Notes: a model not told the origin generated them from the letters alone. A DNA stretch of 64,000 nt from Bremia lactucae (GCF_004359215.1 NC_090613.1:2417430-2481429), one strand, 5' to 3'; positions 9,165-19,080 are shown, numbered from the stretch's first letter. Numbers and translations: made by a program.

Positions 9165-10560
9165 CCTTGAAGGATAACTCGTCTTTATGAAATTCTGCGG
9201 AAACATCGTAATGTGTTCCCAAAAGAAGTGTCGAGCCTTCTACCGGCCGATAGGGGCATCGAGTACGAGACTGACCTGGAACCTGGCATGTGACCAGGTA
9301 ATGGCTGTCTTTGCCGAAGATACGAGTCGATTATATCGTTGAGTTGTTTGACAAGCGAGCGAAGGCGGGACATGTGCGGGAGATCGAATCGCCTCATTAC
9401 AGCCCGACCTTATATGTGCTTAAGGGCACAGATGGATGGCGCGTGGTTCATGCTTAAAATAAGCTGAACACGACCACCATACCGGCAAACGCCAATACCG
9501 CGGAAATATGCTCTGTTGAACTCCATGAATAAGTTAACTATCTCTTTAGCGATGTATTTTTAGGATGGCTACTATCAGGTACTCATGTGAGAGTCCGGTG
9601 TAGCTAAAACAGCAGTAAGCACCCCAAGCGGTATGGTTTGGGAGTGGCTTGTGATGCCCTAAGGTTTGAAAAACGCACTAGCGACATTCAACGGAGTGGT
9701 GGCTCATGTGATGCGTCAGCACCGTGCCTACGCGTCCCATTACTTTGACGATGTATTCGTGCTTAGTAGGGACGAGGACGAGCTGAGCGCAATAGAGTCG
9801 CACAAGCGTCATTTAGACGCTGTGTTACAGACTTTGAAGGACGCCCAATTGTATGTCAACTTGCAAAAGTGCGTTATAGGGGTCCCCGAGATTCCTGTGC
9901 TGGGCTGCATCGAGGTACACATGGTGCATGAGCAGACTCAGACAACTTAATGGCTGTCAAGGAATGGCCAATCCCACGGCACGTGAAGATTTTGCGTTCA
10001 TTCCTAGGGTTCGTAATTATTTGCACAAGTATAGCAATAATTATGCGGAGAGAACTAAATTATTATCTGACCTCCTCAAAAAAGACGCAGAATGAAGTTG
10101 GTTAAAAAATCAAGGAAATGCTTTCACATCAGTTAAGCAATCTCTGATAGAGGCACCGATCTTGGCATTGCCAGGCACGGATAAGTCATATAGCGTCGTT
10201 TGCGGTGCAAGTAACTTTGCAATCGGCAGCGCACTCGTGCAGAAGTCTGCGGTGCAAGTAACTTTGCAATCGGAAGCGCCCTCATGCAGAAGGATAACGA
10301 CGGTGTTGTCAGTGCCATTTCTTATCAGTCCCGGCTTTTAAAAGCCGCGAAACTGAATTACCCCGTACATGACAAAGAGCCACTTTCAATAAATTATGCT
10401 CTTGTCGAGTTTCGAGTGCACCTATTAGGCACCGAACCTTTTGTGGTTTGTATAGATTACGTATCACTGCGGACCGCAATAAACTCACCGCACCTCTCGC
10501 CTTGAATGGCAAGATCGCTTACATTCTTCTCTAAATTTAAAGTTAAATACAAGCCCGAAT
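9165..10560 (+). pseudogene. D1 reverse transcriptase and RNase H
   Basis: RT starts with ILRKHRNVFPKEV, then PIPRKYALLNSMN, DGYYQVL, STPSGMVWEWLVMP and YFDDVFV (YxDD at about 9741). The stretch 9666-9950 is open. RNase H follows with CGASNFAIGSALMQ, NYPVHDKEPLS and VVCIDYVSLRTA. There are numerous stops, frameshifts and a 47-bp tandem duplication at 10201-10294. Confidence 0.8.
10201..10294 (+). repeat. 47-bp tandem duplication in D1 RNase H
   Basis: Units 10201-10247 and 10248-10294 both start TGCGGTGCAAGTAACTTTGC and differ at a few bases. The duplicated segment holds the RNase H active-site region (CGASNFAIGSA), so this motif appears twice in different frames. Confidence 0.9.
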
Positions 10561-11485
10561 GTCTTGGCTGACGCATTATCGCGCAGACCAGACTTCGAGG
10601 TCAGACACCAAGAAAAATGTGTCTCGTGCTAAAGCACAAGTTGAGTCATCAACGTTGGCAGACATGAAGGCATACCACGTGACGAGCTCATTGGCCTCTG
10701 AGATAAAAGAGAGCTATAGTCAGGACGACCATTGGCGCCTGCTGTTGGATCACTTTGGTGGACGAAAGGTAACCCTTACGTCGCATCTGAAAGCTAAACT
10801 AAATCGCTTTAGCTACAGTGATGGCCTGTTATGGCATCAGCTGTCACCTTGTGATCCCTTGAGAATCTATGTGCCTCATGACACAGATCTCAAGCTGATC
10901 ATCCTTCACGAGCTCCATGATGCGCCATCAAGGAGGCATCTGGGCCGTGAATAGACATTATCACGACTGTCAGAGGAATTTTTATGGCCACACCTATATC
11001 GATGAGTGGCCAACTATATTCGCTCTTGCAAACAGTGTCAGCGCATAAAGCCTGCATTGTCCAGCAGTGCGCCATTGAATCTGCTACGAATTTCAGCGGA
11101 TTGTTGGAAGTCGGTCAGTCTGGACTTCATGTTTGGCATGCCGCTTTACCATAAAAGTCGGACGGGGCTCGTCGTCTTTGTAGACAGACTGCGCTGATTG
11201 GTGCATTTAGCACCATGTAGCACCTTGATCACATTTAAGCAGACAGCAAACGGAACGTGCCAATCGGGTCGTGTTGGATATCTTGCGCAAGGTAGCGGCT
11301 CCCAAGAAATGGAGCAAGCATTTGTCCTTCGTGGAGTTCGCTATAACTAACAGTTTCCACGTCAGTGCGGGTGAGACTCCGTTATATATAAATGGACTGC
11401 GCCATCCTCGGACGCCAGTCTCGGTTGTGCGCTGCCCGAGTCTTAGTAAGGGAGGGCCCTTCACTACGCTCGGTGCGAAAGGCTC
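10559..11485 (+). pseudogene. D1 integrase with the catalytic core deleted
   Basis: 10559-10954 is open and carries the RNase H-integrase linker and the HH half of the zinc module (LHELHDAPSRRHLG). 11006-11197 has the CC half (CKQCQRIKP) and the first core Asp (SLDFMFGMP). The following sequence jumps from VHLAPC (about 11213) to TANGTCQSGR (11244). Comparison with D2 shows that about 190 nt, including the second catalytic Asp, is missing. ILRKVAAPKKWSKHLSFV then continues the core C-terminus. Confidence 0.78.
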
Positions 11486-12480
11486 GGAGCGAGGCTCTCA
11501 ATAGGACTGTTGAGATGCTCTCTGCCCGGCCGCATCAGCTGAGGCGCATTCGGATGGACCCGCCCAAGTTTGATGGAGCTGCAGCGCTATACCGGCTATG
11601 ATATTGTCATAATATTCACGACTTGCAATGCTACACAACGTATATGCGTCGACACGATTACATACAACAATTCGGTGTGCAAGGAGTACCGCAAAATATC
11701 TCAACATGCCTTGGATATTGCGCGCAAGAATTTCGGCGAGTACAAATATTCCTGAACAACAACAACAACAATATGGCAATATCTTACACTGGCGTGCGCA
11801 GACGAACGTAACGAACCCGGGGCAATGCGGTGTCGCGCAGCTCATCGGGGACGACAGCCGGATGGTGTCGCACGCCATGTCGCACCTGCGCGGCAAGGCC
11901 TCGGAGTGGGCTTACTCGGCGTTTATGGCGGATAGAAAGGCGATCCTACATGGGCGATATTTTAGAAAAAAATTCGCGCGATATACCAGTCGCCGAGCAA
12001 CGAAGTGTTGCTTCAGGCGCGTGAAACGCGACAGGCGAAGCGATCTCTGCAAGAGCATGTGCAAGAGATGCTGTCGCTGTCGGCGTCCATTACTGTAGGT
12101 CCAACTCCGGAGCACTTTATATTGCCCACGTTTATGAACCGACAACGGCATGGCCCATCGCGACAGGCCTTTTTCAGAAAGGTGCCGTCGACGATAGAAT
12201 AAGCAATCTAAATTGCCTTATTTGAGGAGCAATCCTACAACAGTGCCTCGGCGACAGCTTGGTATAAGCCGTCGGCCGAAGGGTCAGATGCCACTCCCAC
12301 GGAGTTGGTCAATGCAGCAGTTGTCTGCTATAAATGCGGCAAGCGGCCATTTGATGGCTCGCTGCTATGCCAGGGTCCCTGCTGGGGCAAAGATGCCCAG
12401 CAAGAGGAATCCCTTTTTTAAAGGACGATGGCAAGAACCAGCGTGCGAGACGCATGGGTTCTCGATCGACCGCTGAGGGC
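11486..12480 (+). pseudogene. gag: D2 gag
   Basis: The N-terminus reads TVEMLSARPHQLRRIRMDPP, KFDGAAA, then a 225-bp insertion. It resumes with GVAQLIGDDSRMVSHAMSHL and RGKASEWAYSAFM. Capsid motifs ARQAKRSLQEHVQEM and HFILPTFMNRQRHG follow. The zinc knuckle near 12328 starts CYKCGK but has lost its His by an indel. Frameshifts occur near 11945 and 12200. Confidence 0.8.
11588..11812 (+). other. Insertion of about 225 bp in D2 gag with an (AAC)n tract
   Basis: D4 gag (61680-61740) runs from GGAACTGCAGCGC directly to GAGCAATGCGGTG. D2 has about 225 extra bases here, including ACAACAACAACAACAA (about 11757-11772). I recognise no element and see no clear flanking duplication. Confidence 0.6.
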
Positions 12481-12519
12481 GGGAAATGCAGGAGCGCCGT
12501 AGGGACGGTATGCCCTACT

Positions 12520-12960
12520 GACGCGGACTTTGAAGCTACCCCTAAGTTTGGAAATGTCGAACAAATGGGTAGCATAGTCCCTGAGGTCCCGAAATTTCGG
12601 ACCTCAACCCTGCAGGTCTATAGCGCTCGAGTCCGAGGCTATGACCAGGTGATGACCTTCCTTGTGGATTCGGGTGCATCCCAGAATTTTGTAAAACTCG
12701 CGGCTCTAAGAAAGAGACCGGCGATGTTTGAGTCGCTTTGCCAGGATGGCAAGCGAGAAGAGACGACCGATCGTTTAGCGAACGGCGCGCTCGTTAAGTG
12801 TGAGGGAGTTCAGGTAAAACTCGCCTTCAGCTTTAGTGACTTCTCTTGTAAAGAGAAGCTTACAGTGCTAGGTACGGAGAGTCCGTGACCTCATCATAGG
12901 CATGCCATGGTTGGCAAAACACCAATCATGGATAGACTGGCGAATACGCACAGTTGCGAA
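12520..12960 (+). pseudogene. D2 aspartic protease
   Basis: The open frame 12367-12888 covers the gag C-terminus and protease: VPKFRTSTLQVYSARVRGYD, then FLVDSGASQNFVKLAALRK (active site DSGA, about 12664). After a frameshift the flap region continues with GTESP and IIGMPWLAKH. Confidence 0.82.
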
Positions 12961-14075
12961 CTCTACGCAGGACACTGGAAACGGTGTGATCCTGCGAGAG
13001 GCCTATGCAATAACGTCGTGTCGAACACAGTTGAGGGTGCGTTGACAGGATGTCAAACGTCACCAATTCCTACCCAGCTCGTGGAGACAAGTGTAGTGAA
13101 AAGGACGATGACAAGTAGTCATGCGTCCGAATGTCCTGCACAGAGCCGAGGGCCTGTGGCAGTAGATGGCGAGCTGATAGGAAGTCAAGCGTCGCATAAA
13201 CCAGCACAGTGCCTAGAGCCTTGTGGGCTGGAAGGGAGCCAGGAGAGCAACGGCACCCGCTTCCCAGTCAAAGGTCGTGGTGACTCAAAAAACGAGTTTC
13301 CGACGGATCAGGACGACCAAACGCACGTCTAAACGAGGGACCTTTGGATCAGTCCCTAATAAAGACGACGGGCCTTCGAACGAGGTGTTCGAGGCCTCAA
13401 AGACGAAATTGCGGAGGCATCCTTAGTTTAGGTGCTCCGGCAAGTCTTTAAATCTGTCGAGGAAATAGTAAATCTCCCGGAGATGTCGTGGGATCTGCTC
13501 CTGTCCAAATTAAAGGAATGAAAGATCCATGAAATAGTCACACCAGTTCCAGAAGAGAACTTGGTGGACTGTTGCTCGTCGTCCACTATGGACGAGAGCG
13601 TCCTAGAAACTGACAAAAAGAAACGGTTCGCTGCTCAAGGCTGGGATGCCTTGAAAGACAGCCCGTTCTTTGAGGTTCTGTGAATACATCGCGATGTGTT
13701 CCCAGAAGAAATGCCAAGCCGCCTACCAGCAGATAAGGTGCACGAAATAGACCTCAAACCTGGCACTAAATATTGTGTGACCAGGCAATGGCTGTTGCCA
13801 AAAGAGTAAGTCGATTATATCGATGGGTTCTTAGACAAGCGAGCCAAGGCGGGAAATGTGCGTGAGAGCAAATCGCCTCACTCCAGCCCGACTTGCTGTG
13901 TGCGTAAAGCCACACGTGGATGGCGCGTGGTTCATGCTAACATTAAGCTGAACATGGCAACCATACCGGCGCAGACGCCAATCCCGCGAAAAGATGTTTT
14001 GTTAAACTCCATGGATAAGTTAACTATCTTTTCCGCGTTAATTTTTTAGGATAGTTACTATCAGGCACTCATGTG
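12961..14075 (+). pseudogene. D2 linker and N-terminal reverse transcriptase
   Basis: The linker (12961-13430) has the same TGCQTSPIPTQLVETSVVKR module as D1. RT begins around 13690 with HRDVFPEEMPSRLPADK. From 13858 it reads RESKSPHSSPTCCVRKATRG, WRVVHANIKLN, PIPRKDVLLNSMDKLTIF, and ends at DSYYQALM (14067), where the deletion starts. YxDD and all of RNase H are absent. Confidence 0.78.
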
Positions 14076-14082
14076 AGAGAGA

Positions 14083-14235
14083 TAAACTGAGCAAGATGGT
14101 GCATTTAGCACCATGTAAACATCCATCACAGGCAAAGAGGTAGCTCTCTTGTTGCTGGTAAACTGAGCAAAATGGTGCATTTAGCACCATGTAAAACATC
14201 CATCACAGGCAAGGAGGTAGCTCTCTTGTTTCTGG
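14083..14235 (+). repeat. 76/77-bp tandem duplication
   Basis: Two copies starting TAAACTGAGCAA (14083-14158 and 14159-14235) differ at a few bases, including a one-base length difference that shifts the frame. They lie exactly at the D2 deletion junction. Confidence 0.9.
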
Positions 14236-14500
14236 ATCATATATACCGACTCCACGGGATGCCCGAGACCATTGTATCGGACCGGGATCCACGTTTTACG
14301 TCTGGGTTTTGGCGACATGTGTTCGAGCTGCTAGGTAGCAAGCTCCACATGTCGACCGCAGATGATCCCCAAACCGATGGCCAAACAGAACGTGCCAATC
14401 GGGTCGTGGTGGATGTCTTACGCACGATAGCAACTCCCAAAGAATGGAGCAAGCAATTGCCCTTTGTGGAGTTCGCTATAAAAACATGGTACACGCCAGT
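14083..14500 (+). pseudogene. D2 integrase catalytic core
   Basis: 14172-14500 reads MVHLAPCKTSITGKEVALLF, DHIYRLHGMPETIVSDRDPR (second catalytic Asp), ADDPQTDGQTERANR (catalytic Glu), and WSKQLPFVEFAI. The first core Asp lies in the deleted part. A tandem duplication of 76-77 bp (14083-14158, 14159-14235) repeats the KMVHLAPCK segment. The frame ends in a large palindrome at 14507. Confidence 0.85.
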
Positions 14501-14506
14501 GCGGGT

Positions 14507-14624
14507 GAGACACCGTTTTATATTTACGGACTGCGCCATCCTCGGACGCCAGCTTTGTTTGTGCGCAGCCCGACAAAACTGGCGTCCGAGGATGGCGCAG
14601 TCCGTAAATATAAAACGGTGTCTC
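14507..14624. repeat. Perfect inverted duplication, 46-bp arms
   Basis: 14507-14552 (GAGACACCGTTTTATATTTA...) and 14579-14624 are exact reverse complements, with a 26-nt loop. The left arm is normal integrase coding sequence (compare D1 11369-11417). The right arm is a local inverted copy that ends the integrase frame. Confidence 0.95.
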
Positions 14625-14749
14625 GCTTGTACTGGGGGAGGGCCCCTCACTATGCTTGGTGCGAAATAGGGACATAGTTTCGTCAATATGACGATGACCC
14701 GCGGGGTTCATCTCAACGATAGAAACTTTCCCTACTGACCCTGCTATTC

Positions 14750-15250
14750 TAGCAATGGTCAATAAAATTGCGTCTTATGACCGACCTCTCGGCGGTATCA
14801 TAGGCGAGTTTGATGTTAATTTAGCAGTGGTCAATAAAACTACGTCTTATGACCGACCTCTCGGCGGTATCATGGGCGAGTTTGATGCTAAAAGCGTGAG
14901 CAAGGCTCAAAGCTTTGTGGATGAGCGACTAGCCATCACACGAGAAGTCCGTGACGCGATGGCAAGCGCCCAGGACAAGCAAAAAGAATATGCGGACCGG
15001 AATGGTTGCAAAAAAATGAACGCTATAGAGTAGGTGGAAAGGTACTATTAAGTACTGCTACCCTACTTCAAATGCAATTTATGTACTACCTGGAGGTACT
15101 ACGAAGTTGTTGCCGCGTTTCATTGGGCTTTTTACGGTGGTAGAATAGGTTGGAGACCTAAATTATAGGCTTCCCTTCCCCCGTATATGAAGACGCACCC
15201 CGTATTTACGTTAGCGTCTGAAACGGTATGTAGATCCCAAAAAATGAGAT
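14750..15250 (+). pseudogene. D2 integrase C-terminal region
   Basis: 14755-15033 is open: NKIASYDRPLGGIIGEFD occurs twice because of a 72-bp in-frame tandem duplication (14750-14821, 14822-14893). DAKSVSKAQSFVDERLAI and AQDKQKEYADRNG follow, the usual helical segment after the Gypsy integrase core. At 15105-15250 frameshifted sequence reads LLPRFIG and DLNYRL, the GPF-type DNA-binding fold found before chromodomains. Confidence 0.75.
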
Positions 15251-15420
15251 CACATACCCCCACCCGTCTAAGGAGACCGATGGTGACGCCGACTGTGAGT
15301 CGAGCGTCGTTCGGGTGAAGAAGACGGAGAAGGCGAAAAACTATCAGCGGATCGAATCCTCCCGCCACGAACATGACTCGGTAGCGAGGAAATTGCGCGA
15401 GTAACGCGGATCCCTCAGTA

Positions 15421-15642
15421 TTATCTACTCCAGAAGGTCCAAGCGAGTTTTTGTAGGCGTTCATAACCCTGACGAGCCTTCGCTCGGACATCCTGAAGAT
15501 CCGAGGTTAGTCGCAAGACTTGACCCTCGAGATCCTTAATGCGTCGTTTAGCAGCGCTTAGCGCCTGCGACTGAACGGACGCGGGTAAGGCAGTCGCGAT
15601 TGGGTGGGCAAAATCGCTACTCCTATCGGGCGCCGCCTGCAC
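15421..15642 (-). other. Antisense coiled-coil ORF between integrase and chromodomain (D2)
   Basis: On the strand opposite to pol, a 73-residue frame reads AAKRRIKDLEGQVLRLTSDL then QDVRAKARQGYERLQ, a heptad-like pattern. The same position, also antisense to pol, holds SLEDVVDRLVRENQTL in the inverted block (24457-24585) and LEDVVGRLVCENQTLSRDYH in C2 (51110-51240). D6 lacks this segment. It could be chance openness, but the plus strand is closed here. Confidence 0.4.
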
Positions 15643-15654
15643 TGATGAATGGTG

Positions 15655-15760
15655 CGGGTGAGAATCAACGCTTCCTTGTTGGAAGGTTGCTTGCCTACTG
15701 CTCCGTGAGGCAAAAGTATCAGATCCTCGTCCAGTAGAGGAGATATTTGAAGAGTTTCAC
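15655..15760 (+). pseudogene. D2 chromodomain remnant
   Basis: ENQRFLVGRLLAYCSVRQKY then QILVQ and a stop where Trp is expected. The pattern (FLVERLL..H, then ILVxWRGYP) is the chromodomain that guides Gypsy integrases to chromatin. D6 carries the same module on its own strand (ERLLAHRSVKHKLQILVQ). Confidence 0.65.
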
Positions 15761-16047
15761 CTCTTGTAAACCGGTCAATACCCTACGTATTGACATGACC
15801 GGCTTGGTGACTGCCTATGAAAAGGAGCACCAGCTGAGGCCTCTCCGCTAGTCTCAAAAGGACTATCAGAAGTAGCGTAGTGAGAAGAAACAGGGGGTTC
15901 AGTACCGCCCATGCTTTCTTTCACACGCAAGCGGGCGAAAATTAATTCGTTGCGACCGCTATTTCATCGTATCGGAATGCGGTGGAATGCGGCGCGTGAA
16001 TTCCGCGTATTGGCCGAGCGTTTCATTTGAACGCAACACGGCAGGGA

Positions 16048-16772
16048 TCAGGAAAATACGCTCAAGCGATTTTCCCTGACGCTTTCATGACCTAAAGCCG
16101 CCATAACATTACGTGCGTCTACAAGAGCGCGCTTTAGGAGTGACGCTCTTGGCCCGTTCAAACGAGGCCATTTAGATGGAGGGGGTATCAGTGATATGCC
16201 ACCCGTAGCATAACCACGTTTTAAACGACTGGCTTGTGACACCGACTGAGCACGTTCACGTGTCGTCGGCGGAGCTTTAGGCTCAAAATCCTCTATGTCA
16301 GAACCATTATGGATAATGGGCTGAGCATAAGGCGTTGTGGTTTTACCCAACGGAGAAGCAGCTGCGCCTTTATGGGCAGCGCTCCCATTAAATGTCGCTG
16401 CGCTTTCCAGCGCTGACGACGAGACAGCATTCGTATATGTTGCTGTCTCCACGTCGTGAGCCATGAGAGAAGTTTGGATGGGCAATAAGCGCCATCATCC
16501 TTCCTCATGAGCTCGTTGTCCGCATCACTACTATGAGGTGACGGCAACGTTGTCGTCTCAATGTAGTCGACAATGAGCGACGGATCAACATCCTTACTGT
16601 TAAAGTGGGATGGATCCTCAAGCCCCGTTTACGCGACAGCAGCAGTAGCTGTCGGCGTTTCGACTAAGGCATTAGACGCTGCCGTCGTGTTAACGCGGCG
16701 CGTGCGCTTAGTGCGAGGTTGAATGGGCATCTTCGCAGACGAACCACCATCATGGCCCTTTTTTGGTGGCAT
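16048..16772 (-). pseudogene. aORF-D: gene antisense to gag-pol, between chromodomain and LTR (D2 copy)
   Basis: Starts at the ATG at 16772: MPPKKGHDGGSSAKMPIQP, then a basic RTKRTRRVN patch (nuclear-localisation-like), a Thr/Ala run, a TAA at 16629-16631, DVDPSLIVDYIETTTLPSP, DNELMRKDDGA. After a shift near 16487 it continues PIQTSLMAHDVETATYTN, IIHNGSDIEDFEPKAPPTT, RALVDARNVMAALGHE to 16048. Length is about 240 residues. The D6 copy (54053-54787) and a fragment (37461-37646) share this protein. No known domain is recognised. Position and strand match aORF in families B and C, but the sequence differs. Confidence 0.7.
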
Positions 16773-16903
16773 CTTTGGCGCCGTGTATGTAAACTCAGGT
16801 CGCTAGAGTGATTGAGAGAACTAGCGGCACGTAAAGCTGCTCGCAGTTCCTCGTTCCTCTTTGACGAATTTAAAATGTAAATTCGTTCTTTGAGGGGGGA
16901 TGG

Positions 16904-17412
16904 TGTAACGGGTTAAAGTTGGTCAAATATTTTACAGTCCCCCTTAAGTACACTTGGTGTACTAAAGGGGATGGTCAATTACTTAAATAAAGTAATTAGA
17001 CCCATAACTCGGGTGTGTACACATTTGTGACCAACCTTGTGTATGTGATGCACATAGGTGCATTAGCATTAGGAGGGATGACGGCTAGCGTCATCCATTA
17101 TGCGAGATATCTATAAAGATACGCTCGCAATGCATGTTAGTGTTATCTACAGAGATGACTTTTTTGATTGATAAAATAGGTATTTATATTTAATGCGATT
17201 AAATATAAATCAGTCTGAAAACTACTTTCTAGTTAATAAGTGAGCACGAGGGGTGGATTACCGCTCCCGTGACGACACTTTACTAGAGTACTTAGTGGGT
17301 TGGGTGAGGTCGCTGAGGCGCCCACCACAACTTCCTGGTTAAACCGCTTCCTCGCTGTGCTAGAGTGTGTGTCTAAGTAGAGCGTGGCCGCATTACGACG
17401 TGCCCGCCTACA
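16904..17412 (+). repeat. LTR-D, 3' LTR of D2
   Basis: 509 bp from TGTAACGGGTTAAAG to GTGCCCGCCTACA, preceded by a polypurine tract (TGAGGGGGGA). It aligns along its length with the reverse complement of 55888-56413 and 53165-53890. Internal landmarks are TTAAGTACAC, ATTAGCATTAGGAGGGATG and TTTAATGCGATTAAATATAA. Confidence 0.88.
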
Positions 17413-18160
17413 GGCTCGCAACAAAGCTTTAGAGCTTCCCTACTATCCATTACGCTCACCCGAGCTTCTGCTCTTTCGCCCTCTGTCACGATGACATCGT
17501 CAAAGGAGACTTTAAAGGCTAGCAGTGCGGAAGCTGAGCAGCGCCAAGCTTGTGCGCTGTATCTCACGCGTGACAGTGGACTAGCTGCTACGCGAGGCCT
17601 TTGCGCCGTAGATACAGACATGAATGGCAAGGTCAATGTTATGGATATTCAGCGTGGTCTGCGAAGAGCCGGCGTTAATATCTTAATAGAAGACGTAGGG
17701 AATCTTATGAAACGCTTGGATCCTAAGAACTAGGGGCAGCTACGTACGAAGATTTCTACGCGCTACACGGTGCCATTATTGTAGAGGGATTTCGCTCGTT
17801 GACACGAAATATAAAGGCTACCTCGTCGACGTGGACTTGCAGCATGGACTGCAGACGCTAGGTATCTCCCCATTGGGCAGCTGCATCCAAAAGACGCGCA
17901 TTGTGTGGAGGAAGCGGGTTGTAAGCACTCGTACCTTTTGTTACGGTCCAAGATGTCACGGCGCCTGAGCTACTTATATGGGATCCTGATGTCCATGAGC
18001 TTTCTAGAAATTGGTAAATAGCCAGTGTCGAGGTTGGTGAGGGTGGATTCTGCGTCTCGCTGCCAGTAGATAAACTCGGCAAGTTTAAAAAGGTACCTTC
18101 TTCTAAAATATTTCTTGGTGGTGCCTTCTCTGGTGTATTCGAATCTTTCATTTTGATTCA
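17413..18160 (+). pseudogene. EF-hand calcium-binding gene fragment (host-type gene)
   Basis: 17491-17733 reads MTSSKETLKASSAEAEQRQA and then a canonical EF-hand loop DTDMNGKVNVMD (17611-17646). DIQRGLRRAGVNILIEDVG and RLDPKN follow, then a TAG inside a second loop. After a shift comes AATYEDFYALHGAI, then a third, degraded loop DTKYKGYLVDVD (17801-17836) with LQHGLQTLGI. Paired EF-hands followed by RGL/HGL helices resemble calcium-regulated mitochondrial carriers or calmodulin-like proteins. The rest (to 18160) is unassigned. It abuts LTR-D directly and is the only non-transposon coding sequence found. Confidence 0.7.
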
Positions 18161-18621
18161 TGTATTATTTTTCATAATACATTTAATTTTCGGCGATGTT
18201 TAACACAATTAATATCTGCACCAGTCTGCAGCAGAACAGTTTGCCAATGGCTACTATTGAAATGAAAAGAGTAAACACCTTTTCTTTTGCTACTGTGGGA
18301 ATTGCAATGGGGCATACATTGATTGGAGAACCGTGTTGTGGTACTTTTACCTTGTGGGTAATATACACTTTTATCCTATTTTAAAATAGATAATTACTTA
18401 AATCCCATTTATTATGGGTAACAAATGTGGTCTAAACTCTTCAATCCAGTGAAAAGATCTTCTGCAGCCGTTAAGCTTGTCCTTTGCCGTCGACGATGGT
18501 ATAGAGGTAATCAAAATTGCCTTAGTTTAGGAGCAATCCTTGAACAATGCCTCGCCGACAGCTTGGTATAAGCCGTCGGCCGAGAGGTCAGATGCCGAGC
18601 TGCCTCCTTGCCTGTGATCGA
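18161..18621 (+). other. Unassigned sequence with a small family D gag scrap (D5)
   Basis: 18161-18479 is AT-rich with nothing recognisable. 18480-18600 matches D gag after the capsid (CGTCGACGATGGTATAGA, ACAGCTTGGTATAAGCCGTC). It is an isolated fragment of about 120 bp. Confidence 0.6.
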
Positions 18622-19021
18622 TGTTACACTTTTCTTCAACTAAGAAAAAAGATGTACTGTTATTTCGGCGTCGCCAAATATAAATCTGGCGGCCGAAATC
18701 TAATTTTAAATAGCTAGGGTAAGGTTAAGATTTAGATAATTAAATAAAGTGCAGTTCCCTTCATGACCTTAAAGCGTCTAGTGCCTTCCTCAGGCTTGCG
18801 CATTGATCTGTGAGAAATAGGAGCCTTTCTAAGGTGCATACTCTCGGACACTTGTCGCCACTTGGTACTACGAACCCCTGAATCCCTTGAACTAGGATTT
18901 GTCAAGCTTTGATAGCCTGTAGGACTCCCTGAGTTGTTTACCCCGTTAGTCTATAGAGCTAAGACACCATTTGAGTCTATAAGTCTTCCTCTGATTCAAG
19001 GGGCGAGGTAGCTCCGCTACA
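18622..19021 (+). repeat. LTR-F and adjoining primer-binding site
   Basis: About 400 bp from TGTTACACTTTTC to GCTCCGCTACA. It is followed at once by CCTGGTAGCACTCGTGGTCC (19022-19041), the same type of primer site as in family B. A shorter copy of its middle (CCCTTGAACTAGGATT) is at 36700-36775. Ends are inferred from the termini and primer site. Confidence 0.65.
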
Positions 19022-19080
19022 CCTGGTAGCACTCGTGGTCCATCTATACCTGAGTCTTTTAAGACTAAGCCTTCACTGAA

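Larger units (their letters stand above)
7403..11485 (+). mobile_element. Gy-D1: decayed Ty3/Gypsy element of family D
   Basis: This is a plus-strand series of gag, protease, linker, reverse transcriptase, RNase H and integrase remnants, in Gypsy order. The 5' end is cut in mid-gag at 7403. The 3' end passes straight into the gag start of D2 at 11486, so the 3' region and LTR are gone. Frameshifts and stops are frequent. Confidence 0.85.
11486..17412 (+). mobile_element. Gy-D2: family D element with internal deletion and 3' LTR
   Basis: Order: gag, protease, linker, N-terminal RT, [deletion], integrase, chromodomain, antisense gene, polypurine tract (GAGGGGGGA, about 16892-16900), LTR-D. The 5' LTR is missing: gag starts directly after D1 integrase at GCTCGGAGCGAGGCTC, a sequence that also opens D4 gag (61596). 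Most of RT and all of RNase H are deleted between 14075 and 14083. Confidence 0.85.

Noticed and set aside
14237..14686. 149-codon minus-strand frame over D2 integrase
   Set aside because: Created by the perfect palindrome at 14507-14624, which mirrors the plus-strand integrase sequence.
17858..18161. Two minus-strand frames of 63 and 97 codons opposite the EF-hand fragment
   Set aside because: No motif recognised; the EF-hand loops define plus as the coding strand just upstream. Left unassigned.
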